A DNA stretch of 64,000 bases. Origin: Phytophthora quininea (lineage: Eukaryota; Oomycota; Peronosporomycetes; Peronosporales; Peronosporaceae). The notes beneath the pieces were generated by a model. It did not search any database, was not told the DNA's origin, and saw nothing but the letters and a program-made list of their open reading frames with translations. The translations under genes and the position numbers were made by a program. The stretch spans positions 186,001 through 250,000 of the forward strand of contig JAAVTG010000561.1 of assembly GCA_011947345.1 (NCBI GenBank), read 5' to 3'. Of this stretch, positions 46,285-57,267 are shown one piece after another. Each line of letters opens with the position of its first letter. The first letter of the stretch is position 1.

Positions 46285-48588
46285 CTATTGCCTTTGTGCT
46301 ATTAGTTGTTGTTGCCTCTTCACTTCTTGCCGGCCAGGTCCTTCTCGAGGTGGCGCGCGCATCGTGAGCTCGTCGTTGGTCTGCGTGAGCATTGCCACCT
46401 TCATCTTGCTCTCGATGAGCTCTCCCTGGAAGTAGTCGAGCTCCTGCTCGAGCGCCACCACCTTGGCGCTCAGGTCGGCCGACAGCTTCTCGGTCTGCTG
46501 CACCTGGTCCTGCAGGCGCGTCAGCAGCTCTTCGCGGGCCATCGCCTCCGCACTGAGCCGCTCGTCGTGGTCCACCGAGATGCGGCGGTGGGTTTCAGTG
46601 GCCTCCAGCAGCTCGCGCTCGCGCTGCTGCGACTCGCTCTCGATCTGGGTCTTGGACCATCGCAGCCGGTCCAGCTCGTCCCGCAGCAGGTCGGCTTCGC
46701 GCTTGACTGACTCCACTTGGGCCTGCAGATCGGCCGTCTTCTCGTCGTTGTCGGCTGCAGACTGAGCCAGACGCAGCTCCAGTTCTTCCACGCGGGACTG
46801 CAGTCGCTCGTGCTCGAGCTTCATGTCTTCCAGCTGCAGCTCCAGAGCCTGGTGTTTGGCCGTGGCGGCTTCGAGTGCTGTTGAGCTGGTCGTACGGATG
46901 CTGTCGAGCTCCTGCTGGGTCTCGTGCAATTGGGTCGAGACGTCCCGCACTTGCTGCTGCAGCGTCGTGATCGTGGCCTCAGCAGCGACGACGCTTTCCT
47001 CGGCCAGCTCGCGGGCTTGATCGGCAGCCTCCAGCTTCGAAGACAAGGTCTGGCTCTGGTTCTCGAGCAGGTCGAGTGCTTGCTGCACCTTGACGATCTC
47101 TTGCTGGGCGTTGGCGCTGGCGATCTCGGCCCCCGCAGCTGCTCCAGCAAGCGAGCTTTCTCTTCCTCCATCGCCGTCATCGCGCCGTCGAACTTGAGCA
47201 ATTGACGCTCCAGCCGCTTATTGTCGTTGAGAGCCGTCTCCAGAGCAGCTTGCGCTTCCGTCTCACCGGCTTCGTTGTCGCCGATCTCGTTCCGCGTGGA
47301 TTCGGCCCGCTGCAAGGCGGCGGTGGAAAGTTGGAGCTCCTCGTCCTTCTGCTCGATGGTCAGACGCAGCTCTCGCAGTTTCGTTTCAAGCTCGCTGTTG
47401 GAAGCTGTCAGGGCTGTGATGGTGAGTTTCAGCTGCTCAGCTTCGGTGCGCTGTTGGGCAAGAACCTGCTTCAACGCGGCCACTTCGGCGACAAGGTGGG
47501 GCTCCTCAGCGTCCACGTATTCGTTCACCGAAGACGCCTCCGAGACATCGTCTTTAGCTGTTGCTTTACCAGTCTCGTCGCCCTTGATCTCCTCGTCGAT
47601 CGTGAACATCGGGGCCTCCTCCGGGCTTTACAAGCTTCATGTTCAAGCTTCAGTACGTCGTATTGCTCCTTCAGTGTCATGTAGACGAGGAAATCGACCT
47701 GCATGACTCCGTCCTCGGCGTCACCTTCAGAAGCTGTTGAGTTCGTGCCGAGACCCGCTGCCAATTTGGTAAGTCGTTCAATCTCGCGGTCTTTCTGCTC
47801 GATAGTTGCTTCGAGCTTGACGTTTGCGGCCTCACTCTCACGAAGCTGCGCCTCGAGGTTTTGCAGAGCTTGCACGAGTTCATCTTTGGCGTTATCGGCC
47901 GCCGTCACCGCTTCTTCCGAAGTGCCCGGGAGTCCAGGACCACGAATGGCATCGGATTTTGCCTCACCAAAACCTGAAGTCCGACGACAATTCGAAGCCA
48001 ACGATGACGCTCGACTGTGGTTCGTGTACGCCGACATTTCCGACCCCAGTTCACTAGCGCTGTCCTCGACGGACCGTTCCTTGTTGGCCGCGTCGTTGTG
48101 GTCGCGGTTCACGCGCGAACTCACCACCGTAAGCGAAATGGACGCTCGAGGGTCATCAGCGCATTTGGTGGTGTTCAACCGAACGCTCTCTTTGCCCGAG
48201 TCTTTTGTGACGGGGACGAGCTCTGCCAGGTTGAACTCAAACACAGCCAAAGTTTTACTGTGGTCGCCGGGGGTCATGACGTGGATCTGGAAGCATTTGG
48301 CTTGGAAGAGACCCGTCTTGGCCATATAGAGCGTGCTGGAGAACGCGACCATGTCCCCCACACGACTTCGCCAGTGTCACCACTGCGCGACTGCGACGAC
48401 TGAATTGCTCTCGAACCGTTCAACCGTCGAAGAGAACCGTCGTCGCCAGGGTCCGCAGGTTGGTAGAGCGCCGACTTTGTGGGGATTTTCTTCTTCCGCC
48501 CCATGACCACAGCGACCAGCTCGGTGTCATGCTTGAGCGCGAGGTTGGCGTTCAACCGATGCACCACGAGCTGCACTTTGAAGCCCAC
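46285..48588 (-). CDS. NT-C2 domain protein with long coiled coil
   Basis: From ATG 48588 (MGFKVQLVVHRLNANLALKH) an NT-C2-like beta domain is read (VVMGRKKKIPTKSALYQ; after a frame slip near 48,360, GDMVAFSSTLYMAKTGLFQA and FEFNLAELVPVTKD). This N-terminal C2-type domain occurs in EEIG1/EHBP1-like and plant and protist coiled-coil proteins, where it binds membranes. The remaining two thirds is coiled coil rich in Glu, Gln, Leu and Ala (ALQNLEAQLRESEAANVKLE; LEQELDYFQGELIESKMKVA). Frame slips near 47,615 and 47,130 interrupt it. The stop is at 46285 or, in the neighbouring frame, near 46,319 (EKDLAGKK). It probably tethers membranes or organelles to the cytoskeleton; this is inference. Confidence 0.65.
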
Positions 48589-48886
48589 GGGGCTTTGTTG
48601 GACCGCTGCGCGATCTGCACGAGCGGCTCATTGTTGTGTCGACACCACGCCAATTGGGAAGTCCGACGAGCTCTTGAGACGCTTTCAAGCGAGGACGGTG
48701 CTCGTCAGCCCGGAATAGCGGGACAAGGTTTTCTACCGCGCGCAACACGTCCCGCCTTGAATTTGTCCTGAGCCTGCTTCTCACTATTTTTGCGGGAGTG
48801 CAACGGCATGAGCAGCTTTCGCTGTCGGAGTAAGAGTGGCTGTTTATTTCTTTAGACGTAGATTGGTTTAGTAGGAGATTGGGGTC
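48589..48886. other. Intergenic region
   Basis: About 300 bases between the start of the NT-C2 gene and the stop of the PDZ gene, both on the minus strand. No feature recognised; presumably the NT-C2 promoter and the PDZ-gene terminator. Confidence 0.4.
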
Positions 48887-50648
48887 TCAGTACGCCATGC
48901 GCTTCTTCCGCTCGATGGCGTCGTAGGTGTTCGACCAGATGCATTTGATGACTTCGTAGTCGTCGCTGGCGAATTTGGCGGCCACAAAGCGCAGCGACGG
49001 AACCGTCAGCGAGAAGTAGTGTAGGTTGCCTGCATCAACACGAAAGCACATTCAGTTTGAGAATTCTGCGGGATCAAACCAAGAGAATACACACTCACCG
49101 TAGCCCTTGTAGATCTTGCATTTGATCGGAGAAATCTTGTGGTCGCGGCACAGTCGGAACGACTGGATCTGCGTGTGTACGCCTCGCTTCTCGTATAGAG
49201 CGATCACGCACTCGTGGTAAGCTGCTCGAGACACGAAAAGCTGGAGCACGTCCATCTTGGAGCCGCCGAACGCAAAGTATTTCGTCGTCCAAGTGGCATT
49301 CCCCGACGTCAGATTGCCGACGCTGAAGGTGCCGTCTAAACAAATTAAAAACAAATTAGTACGCGTTGAAAGCAAACCAGAGCCGCAAAGATCTTACTGG
49401 AAATTCTCGTCAGCACCGAGCCTTGCGTCGAATCCTTGGTCGCCGCTCCTCGCTTGAAGCGCATGCGGAGGGGCCGTGGAGCTGCCTTGATCAGGTCAAG
49501 TATCGCGATATAGCTGCTATTCGCTGTGCTTCGGCCGTTGATTGCCACTACCGTGCTGCCGACGGTCACACCGACGCGGTCAGCAGCTCCGTTCTCCACC
49601 ACCAGCTTGACGACGGCGCTCTCCTTGCGCTGGTTGGCCTCGTTCCAAACGTCGACCCGCTCCATCAACACGCCGAGCTTCCGACCGTTCTCAAAGCGGA
49701 CGTCGTATTCATCTTTTCCGCATTCCGCAGGCAGGTCACTTCTCTCTGCGGACGGTGGTTTTGACAATCGTTCCTCACTCCCCGTCTTGCAGCCTTGCTG
49801 TCGTCGTCGTCCAAATTGGCAAAGTTTCCCGTCATAAAGCCTTCCACGAAGAAATCGTCATTGCTGTTGCTCTGGGCGTCCTTGAGCGAGACTTTGTTCG
49901 TCGACATTTTCGCCGAAGCCGCGGCAAAGCCATCGGACGAGAAACCCAACTGGGAGCGCTGCTCTTCTTGAGTCGGTCGTTTGCCACCGAACGAGGAAAA
50001 TCGGTCATTCGAACCGAAGCTGTCGGCGTGCTAGTCGAGGTTGTCTCCGGGAAATCAAACGGAGTGCGCGGTGTAGATCCTTTCGGGCTGAACGGATCGA
50101 AGTCGACGATTGTCGACTTTAGGTCATGGCGTTGTGGATGTTGTGTGGGCATCGTGGTCGGCGCAGCAGGTCGAATCGGCCCAGAGAGGTTGGGAGACGT
50201 GGCGAACGGGTCCGCAGGCTTCATGATGTTCTTGATGTTGTCGTACATTATAGGCTCGCCGCTGTAGGAAGGCATGGGCATCAATGTACTGGTGTTGGTG
50301 TGGCTCGGACTCTGTGGGTACTGCGGTTGCATCATCATCATTGGGGCCGGCGCTGGCATGGTCTGCTGCTGCTGGTACGGGTTGAAGGTCGCGAACTGTT
50401 GGTTGCCGCCGAGGCCGCCAAAGGCCGGCGGTCCCTGTACGGTCATGAAGCTGGAGGCGTTCACACTCATTTGCTGCTGAGGCATCATCATCTGGTTTCC
50501 ACCGGCCATGGGGCTCGCCCCCGACCCGAAATTGTCGAACGGATTGGACATCGGCGCCGGTCTCGGAGCCGTGGCGAAAGCGTTCGCGCCATTGGACGGC
50601 GTACCGGGTTTCTGCATGGGGTTGAGCATTGAAAACGGATCGTTCATT
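48887..50648 (-). CDS. PDZ-domain protein with long Met/Pro/Asn-rich N-terminus
   Basis: It starts at ATG 50648 (MNDPFSMLNPMQKPG). The N-terminal half is low complexity (GGNQMMMPQQQMSVNASSF; YQQQQTMPAPAPMMMMQP) with motifs EPIMYDNIKNIMKPADPF and GKRPTQEEQRSQLGF. The C-terminal part has a PDZ-like domain (GRKLGVLMERVDVWNEA, then DRVGVTVGSTVVAINGRST and LIKAAPRPLRMRF) and, after introns near 49,395-49,335 and 49,095-49,033, a beta-rich end (TTKYFAFGGSKMDVLQLF ... IERKKRMAY, stop 48887). Frame slips near 49,990 and 49,795 interrupt the reading. It may act as an adaptor; DPF and NPF tripeptides in the N-terminus are typical of proteins that recruit endocytic adaptors or EH domains. It is related to the next gene upstream. 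Confidence 0.65.
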
Positions 50649-50964
50649 ATTGTTGGCGGAAGTCGGTCGAGCTTGGACGCTTGCACAATGCAGCAAGGGA
50701 GCGTGCTGGTGTCGTTTTCCAGAATGTTAGGGAACACCAACACCGCTTCTTCCCAACAACCAGAAACTGCTACGTATATTTGGTGGAGTCTGCACGCAAC
50801 GGATTCAAAGCAAAACGGACGTTGGTCGAACGTCGAATACTTGCCGTCCTCACGACTCAAACTACAACCAAGTCGTAGAGCAACGAGATCGATAAATGGT
50901 ATTCAGAGAAGATTAAAAATGCTAGCTGTAGGGGGCGTCTCGTTCGAATCGCTCGCGCTTCGGC

Positions 50965-51844
50965 TTACCAGAAGATATCGTTGGTCGCCTGCGTGGTCGG
51001 GGCCGTCGGCGCAGGCGCGAAGCTGTCGGCCATGGGGGACAGCAGGGCATTGCCGGACGCGAAGTCATCGACGGTCGGATCGCTCGTAATCGACGACGTC
51101 GAACCTCCCGCCACGGTCTTGAGCGAAATCTTGGGGGTGGTGGTGGTAGTCGCAAAGGCACCGGCGTTGAAGCCGAGATTTTTGCGAGCAGCTTCTTGGG
51201 TCGGGCGCTTGCCGTGAGCAAGTCGGCTAGCGAGAGCACTGGACTTGGCTCCTGAGGCAGGCGACGCCGGGGTAGCAGCAGGTGCACCACCGCCACCGAG
51301 GAAGCTAAAGTCCAAGTCCGCCGGGGCCTGCGGAGCACCGAACGGGTTCTGGACTGGCTCGGGGGCTCGAGTGGCAGGCTCGTTGAAAGCTGGGGTGCTT
51401 GAGACCTTCAAGCCACCACCGAGACCCTCAAAAAGTCCATCGAGGCGTCGTCTACCACGGGCTTCTTCTCCATGAGCTTCTTGATGCTGTCGTACATGAC
51501 CGGCTGCTGCTGTTGCTGGCCGAACGGGTTCGGTGGGGTCATGCCGGGGCCCATTCCAGCGCCGGGGAATTGTCCACCCATCACGTTCATCCCGCCCATG
51601 TTCATGTTCATGCCGCCGTTGAAAGCAGGAGCAGCCATGTTCATGTTCGTCATCCCCATGTTGCCGGGCGGCATTCCCATCCCCATGTTCATCTGACCGT
51701 GGGTGCCGACATTCCTATGTTCATTCCCATTCCCATGTTGACGTTCATCGGCGCCACCGGGGCGGGCACCGGAGCGTGGTGGGGCTGAACGGCCGGGGTC
51801 TTGGTCGAAGCGATCGGGTTGAGGAAGTCGAACGGGTCGCTCAT
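50965..51844 (-). CDS. Tandem relative of the PDZ protein, low-complexity only
   Basis: The ATG at 51844 gives MSDPFDFLNPIASTKTPA, clearly related to MNDPFSMLNPMQKPG of the neighbouring gene. Other shared blocks are YDSIKKLMEKKP (YDNIKNIMKP in the neighbour) and GKRPTQEAARKNLGF (GKRPTQEEQRSQLGF). The middle is very rich in Met, Gly and Asn (NMGMTNMNMAAPAFNGGMN), followed by FLGGGGAPAATPASPAS, and it ends QATNDIFW with no PDZ domain. Frame slips are seen near 51,690 and 51,425. DPF and NPF motifs again suggest binding to endocytic adaptors. The relationship argues for tandem duplication with domain loss or gain. Confidence 0.65.
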
Positions 51845-52194
51845 TATTGCTGTGGTGTGGCTGGCGAGTTTGTTTGAAGCTGGAGAATCGAGAAGTGAGA
51901 AATTGAGTGCCAACACTGCTGGCCCCACCACCGCCGGGGTCCTAACAATAGGAGATCGGACCGAAAGTCCTCGGCGCAGAGGAAGTCTCCGCTTCTTAGC
52001 CAGCATCGCCTAAAATTGGAGGCACGAGTAAGACGGAGAGATAGATGGTTGTGCGAACAAGACTTAATAACCTTACATGCCCTTCGACCTCCCTTGTCCT
52101 CTGTTCATACGTTCTATGGTACCAACGAGGTTGGTGGGGAGTTGACCCACGCCTTGTCCGAGTGCGCGGCAACAACAATACTTGACTTGGTACT
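51845..52194. other. Intergenic region
   Basis: About 350 bases between the 5' end of the Met-rich gene and the stop of the ankyrin-FYVE gene. No coding or RNA feature recognised. Confidence 0.4.
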
Positions 52195-54370
52195 TCAATC
52201 GTACTTCTCCGTGAACGGAGTGGGGAACGAGAGCTTCTCCGGGTTGTCGATCTCTGACGCCCGCTCGGACGCGGTGGTGGAGCCGCCCGTCCCTCGATAC
52301 GACTTGCGCTGGTCCGTGGGTAGGCGGATCTCCATCTCGGCCACGCGCGTCATCGTCGTCGTCAGCAGCAGCATGGCCTCGTTGTACTGCTTCTCTTGGT
52401 CGGCCACGCGGGTCATTAGGATCTTGTTGCACTCCTCCAACGTGGCGATGCGGTTCTGCAGACCGGAGACATCAGCTGACTGCTTGTCGCTCTCGGTCAG
52501 ACTCACCATCGTGTCACTGATCGCGGTGTTGTTGGAGCGGCCGTTGCTTCCCACACGGCTCGACCGCACCCCGACGCTGTTGGGCGTGCTGAAGCGCATG
52601 TTCATCTGCGGGCCGGGGACGTTCGACGGTCGGCCGCCGGCCATCGACTGCGTGGACTCGGACCGCGCCGCCCGGTTACCCATAAAACTACCGAGCGCGC
52701 TGTTCGTGCGACTAGCAGCCGTGAACAGTACGTTGGGGCTGGAACTAATTGTGTCGGTGTTTTCGATCACCGTCGAGGGAGCTGACACGGTCGACGGCGG
52801 TGGCATCGACAAATTATTACGCAGGCTCGGGCCCTTCTTGTCGCTTGGAGGCCCCGACCCGGATGCGTGGCTTCCTGACGCGCGCGCTGATTGCCGCCGG
52901 GGGCGGTGTTATGAGCGGGCAACGTGTTTGACGACATGGGGCCGTTGCGGTAGATCCGGTAGCAGTCCCCGCACACCGACCGCTTCTTGGAGTAGTTAGG
53001 GAGCATGATCTTGCCGGCCACGTGCTTCTTGCAAAGATACGTGAAGCAGCCCTTGCACTGGTACTTCTTGCGGAACATGGAGAACTTCTTGTAGCAGACG
53101 CCGCACACGCCGGCGTTGTGGTCGGGCTCATAGATAGGGCGGCTGAAGGCAGCCTCGTCGAACGCCACCGCCGCTCCTACCTCGCGGGCGCTCTTGGACC
53201 GTGCGGGTCCCGACACGGGGGACTGCGCATCGGGGCGGGCATGGACGCCTGTGTCGGCAGCGACGTCGGGGATCTCCCCAACTGATCCGACACCATCGCA
53301 GGCGCTGCCGCCGGCGTCTCGCTGTCAGCCTTTGCAGAAGGCGGAGGACTTTTCTTCGGCGCACATGACTGGGACTGCACCAGCGCGCCGTCCACAAAGC
53401 TGAGCGACGTGATCATGCCCTGACTGCTCTCGAACAGGTTGCTGGTCGACGCTATCTCGGCGAACGAGTTGTTGATCGGGGCCGTGGACGGCAGCGACGC
53501 GTTGGGGCCGCTCATGGACGGCGGGTGCAGCATGCTCTCACGCAGCAGTTGGCTCTGCATCTCGATGTCGCGCTTGACATCCTCGTAGTCGAACGCTTCG
53601 TCGTCGTCCTCGCTCAGATCCAGGTAGTCCTGCTCCGCGCGCTGCAGCATCTCCATGGCGCCCTGCGGGAGCTGCATCTCCCTCGCCAACTGGATCACCG
53701 TCTTGCCAGCGGGCGTCTCCTCCATCAGTGAGCTGGGTCGCGCCTCCGCCAGCAGCTTGAGCGTCTCCAGCGGGGCACGGGCCTTCACCGCGATGTGGAC
53801 GGGCAAGTACTGCGCATTGTTCTTGGTGATGACCGCCTCGGGGAAGGCCGCCAGCAGCGCCCGCACCGCCTTGGGCGGGGTGTCGTCCTCGGTGCAGGCC
53901 CAGTGCAGCGGCAGCATGCCGTGGTGGTCTTTGTGGCGAGCCAGCTGCGGCTCGGACGCCACGCGCTCGATGAGCGTGGACCACTTGCCCATCTCGGCCA
54001 GTCGGATGCCTTCCTTGTAGTGCGCGCGCGAGCTGCGATCGGCGCCCAGCGAGTCGGCCCGCATCGAGTGCCGCGTGTCCTGCTGCTGCTGCTGCTTGGT
54101 CAGCGGCTTGTGCTGCTCGACGTCGCTGTCGGAGCAGCTGCTGGTGTCGGTGGGCACCGACTTCTTGAGCTGGGGGACGTGACGGACGCCTCGGGCAGGG
54201 CCATGACTCGCAGCGGGACTACTTCTGGTTGTGGGGGCACTTGCTGGACTGGTCTCCGTCGTGCGCTCGTCGAGAGCGACCCCGACCAAGTCGCCACGGC
54301 TCTGGAGCATTACACGATGCGGCGATTTGCATTGCAGAGACTTTACGAAACAGTGGAGACCGCAGTTCAA
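52195..54370 (-). CDS. Ankyrin-repeat and FYVE-type zinc finger protein
   Basis: After a Ser/Gln-rich N-terminus come ankyrin-type repeats (HKDHHGMLPLHWACTEDDTP; NNAQYLPVHIAVKARAPLET; PAGKTVIQLAREMQLP) and an acidic helix. A FYVE-type zinc finger follows near 53,100-52,950 (CGVCYKKFSMFRKKYQCKGC, then FTYLCKKHVAGKIMLPN and RSVCGDCYRIYR). The signature RKKYQCKGC lacks the usual RR/KHHCR lipid-contact motif, so phosphatidylinositol-3-phosphate binding is doubtful. A coiled coil (LQNRIATLEECNKILMTRV) ends the protein. Frame slips near 53,205 (GGG/CCC runs) and 52,850 break the reading. Proteins combining ankyrin and FYVE domains are common in oomycetes. The start is uncertain; several Met codons lie between 54,370 and 54,305. 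Confidence 0.7.
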
Positions 54371-54391
54371 AGCCTTTTGATGTGGGCAGCC

Positions 54392-54880
54392 CTACCGACG
54401 GGAGGCAATCGTGTGAGTCTCTCTGTCGCCCCGAGTGTTTGCACGATCCAAGGGCGTAGGAAGCGCTACACCACACAACAGCAGTGCTGGTGCCACCGCT
54501 GTCGATGCATTCTTAGCCACTTGCTGGAAAACATCAGGGACTGGGCGTGAAAGACAGCAGGTTGACCGTGGATCGGCGGGCCGTCTGCGGTGAAGACACA
54601 GCGCTATTTGCGCGAAAGTCGTGAACGACACGACTGCGATGCTCGTTGCCAAGTTGGCCACGACGAGAGGCAGTGTGGCAGCAGGTTGGCGCTGGTCCCA
54701 CCCCTGATCGAGCGGCGCCATCGTCACGCTGCGAGCAATGAATTGCTTGGCGGAAACGTGCCCGGTGCCATAGAGCGCTGCCGTCAACGGCCTCACGAGG
54801 CTATCCCGGTCGAGCTGACGTGAGTGCTTCGTACCGGAGGACGGTGGACCGCGCGGGTCGTTCGGCGTTGGCGCCGACAT
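54392..54880 (-). CDS. Possible small membrane protein, weakly supported
   Basis: An open frame of about 160 residues with a hydrophobic middle (PLVVANLATSIAVVSFTTFA) and a second one later (VAPALLLCGVALPTPL). No family is recognised and the frame shows no splice signals of note. It sits just upstream of the ankyrin-FYVE gene on the same strand and could instead be that gene's 5' region. Kept only because of its length and the two hydrophobic stretches. Confidence 0.25.
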   Translation of the reverse strand: MSAPTPNDPRGPPSSGTKHSRQLDRDSLVRPLTAALYGTGHVSAKQFIARSVTMAPLDQGWDQRQPAATLPLVVANLATSIAVVSFTTFAQIALCLHRRRPADPRSTCCLSRPVPDVFQQVAKNASTAVAPALLLCGVALPTPLDRANTRGDRETHTIASRR

Positions 54881-55225
54881 CGCCTTCTGTTTTCATCCTC
54901 GTTAGCACGCCAAGCCTCCCCAAAGCCATTGCTACACAGTGCAAGATTGGCATTACGGCTGCTCGACAAGCGACGCGGCAAAGCTCACGTCCGTGCTTTG
55001 CCGACTCGCTTGACTCACAGGCTAGAGTCCAGGTTGGCATTAGGTGACCCGCGGTGCCTCCCAACGGCCTAGCAGAACTCACGGAATAAGTTCTTCGATC
55101 GTAGAAGTGCAACGGATTCACGCAGACTTGCATTGCTGTGTCTGAAGCTGAAGCTGAAGTCGAAGGGAAAATGGACTGCACTGAAAGTTAGATGGTGAAT
55201 ATGCACACGAAGAATCCCGCCCACG
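54881..55225. other. Intergenic region, nothing certain
   Basis: Overlapping short open frames on both strands without domains. It contains the direct repeat TGAAGCTGAAGCTGAAG near 55,143. No gene is called. Confidence 0.4.
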
Positions 55226-55750
55226 CTAGTTGAGCTTCCCAGACACGAGGCCGACCTTCTTGCTCGCAGTCCTCGCCTTGCTCTTGAGATAGCAGGTGTA
55301 CAAGCGGGCTCGGTTATTGTTGTCGGTGCTGTATGTGTACGCCTTGCAGCCGCTCGTATTGGCACAAGGCTCGCAGCACTGCGACGACTGGGTCACGTAC
55401 ACCTTGATGTTGTTGCCGTAGTAGTCGGTGTCGGTCGCCGTGGCACATTTTGATGGAGACGGCGCCTTCCTCAGCGATGAGCCTGAGAAAGTTTTCGTCA
55501 CGAAGCCCGAGACGGCCCCCACCGAAGGTTTTCTGGTTTCGGGCCCCTTCTTGAGGCAGCACACGGTGTTGCCCGGCTTGTAGTTCTTACCTTCGATGCC
55601 GACGTTCGGGAGTTATTGCAAGCACTTGGGCAGAAGGTCAATGCACTGGTAGTCGCCCGAATTCCAGGGCTGGAGTAGTGACTAGTCTGGCAGCAGGTTG
55701 CGCCGGCGGAATCCGAGCCGCATTTCGCGAAGCTTGGTTTCCGCTCGGTG
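55226..55750 (-). pseudogene. Degenerate CBEL-type PAN/Apple cellulose-binding protein
   Basis: The second PAN half is well preserved (CATATDTDYYGNNIKVYVTQ, then CANTSGCKAYTYSTDNNN and SKKVGLVSGKLN). Upstream the matching first half reads CGSDSAGATCCQT in one frame and, past a frame change, DYQCIDLLPKCLQ followed by an in-frame TAA. Most of the first PAN domain and the second CBM1-like segment are missing and no signal peptide or start is found. Compared with the intact gene at 58858-59631 this is clearly a broken paralogue. It lies 3 kb from that gene on the same strand. Confidence 0.75.
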
Positions 55751-55847
55751 GCAAGTTGGGGAATGGAAGTGCTTATTACTATGGTCATAAAGACACCGTC
55801 GCCTACGCGAACGGTGCCGCTCCTAAAGACTGCGCAAATACCCAAAG

Positions 55848-56947
55848 CTACGAGAGGCTCTGGCTGCGACTGATCTGGAATGCATCGTCGGCCTGTATCT
55901 GGTGCAGTTGGCAGTGGTTGCCCTTGCGGACGGACCGGTTGCAGTTATCGGCCTCACACCGACGGCCACCGCCATGCGAAATGCAATAACCATTGCCTCT
56001 ATCTTTCTTCTTACAGCCTTCCATGATGCAGCGGCGAATGCCGCCGTGCAGGTAGCACAGCCCAAGCCGTTGGGTGCCTTTCGTGCAGCCTGGGACGCGG
56101 CACTTCTTGCCACCACCGTGAGCCCGGCACAGCCCGCCGCCTTGCGAGCTCTTGTCGCAGCCTGCAACTTGGCACCGGGCCCCGCCGCCGTGGGTCTTGC
56201 ACCGGTTGTTGGACTGGGCACGTCGGATACAGCCCTCAGCTATACATTGCTTCGCGCGTCGAGTCCCTTTTGATTTGGTCGAAGAGGTCGACGACAGCGA
56301 CGATGACGTCGAAGCGTTGGAGACTGTGCGGGTCGTTGCCGGAGGCAACGGTAGCGACGGAACGAGGTGTGGCATCGGCTTGGCGAAGAGCTGCTGCATC
56401 CCCATGGGCGACGGGACCGGGAGTAGGAAATTGAGCGGCAGCGGATTCACACGGCCGGGGTGGTCGAGATCGTGAACGGGCTTGGGGATCCTTTCACCGA
56501 CTTGAACGAGGGACGCGCCGACTTGGCGGCGGCCCCGACAATGTCGTCCCACGACTCGCGCAGGAACGAGTCCATGACTGGAGAGAAGTCGGGCGCTTCA
56601 GCCTCCTGCTTGATGAACACTTCGCCGTTGCCGCCGGCCGGGGCCCGACCGTTGATGCGGATCTTCAGATCGGGTGAAAGGCACGACGGGGTCCCAACAG
56701 AGCACGAGCCGTCGTGAGGCGACTCAGTGTCGTGCGAGCCGAACACGTCACCTAGTGCTGTCAAATTGAGCTCCAGGTTATCGGGATCTTCGCGTCGGAA
56801 ACCCGAGGCGGGCGAGGTCGAGCCCGAGTTGTCCAGCAATAGCATTGTGCTTTCGAAGTCGTCTCCATCCAGTAAATCCATCGATGTGGGCAGATTGAGG
56901 ATGTCGCCGATGTTGTACGAGTTCATAGGAGAAGCCCGAGGGTCCAT
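55848..56947 (-). CDS. Oomycete zinc-repeat protein (CxxxGC...HGGG type)
   Basis: The C-terminal half carries five tandem units of the pattern C-x4-C-x9/10-C-x2-H-GGG: QCIAEGCIRRAQSNNRCKTH, RCQVAGCDKSSQGGGLCRAH, KCRVPGCTKGTQRLGLCYLH, RCIMEGCKKKDRGNGYCISH and RCEADNCNRSVRKGNHCQLH. Such arrays are annotated in oomycetes as 'WRKY19-like' because similar repeats flank a plant WRKY protein; no WRKY domain is present here. The N-terminal half (MDPRASPMNSYNIGDILNLP) is acidic and Ser/Pro-rich, like an activation domain. A frame slip near 56,460 (CCGGGG) joins the two. The likely role is zinc-dependent DNA or protein binding in gene regulation. Frame-open sequence continues to about 57,260, so the start may be further upstream. 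Confidence 0.75.
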
Positions 56948-57267
56948 GGTCGTCGAAAAGCTTTCGATGCGGTACGGAGCGGATTCGGATGTGGTTGAGA
57001 AAACGGGGGCCGGTGGTGCGTCTCAGAGGTGCTGCCAATGACCATCGTTCTCGTCGAGGAAAGCTTTCAAAGCAAGCGATGGGAACCTTTCCATATGCCG
57101 ACCCCCGTCCTCCTCTTCCTCGCCTGATAACCCAAGGATGTCGATCACCACCCTCGAGATGAGATCCGTCTGACGTCGGATTAGACGGCGAAACAAGTGA
57201 GGTTGAATTTAGCGATCGTAACGCCGAGGACGATTTTGACTTGCTCAATTCGTTCACCAACTGCTAA
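56948..57267. other. Intergenic region or extra 5' exon of the zinc-repeat gene
   Basis: The minus strand stays open from 57,260 (MVNELSKSKSSSALRSLNST) and is Ser-rich, which could be a first exon of the zinc-repeat gene. No splice pair was settled on. The last exon of TRMT10 begins only 8 bases beyond. Confidence 0.3.
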
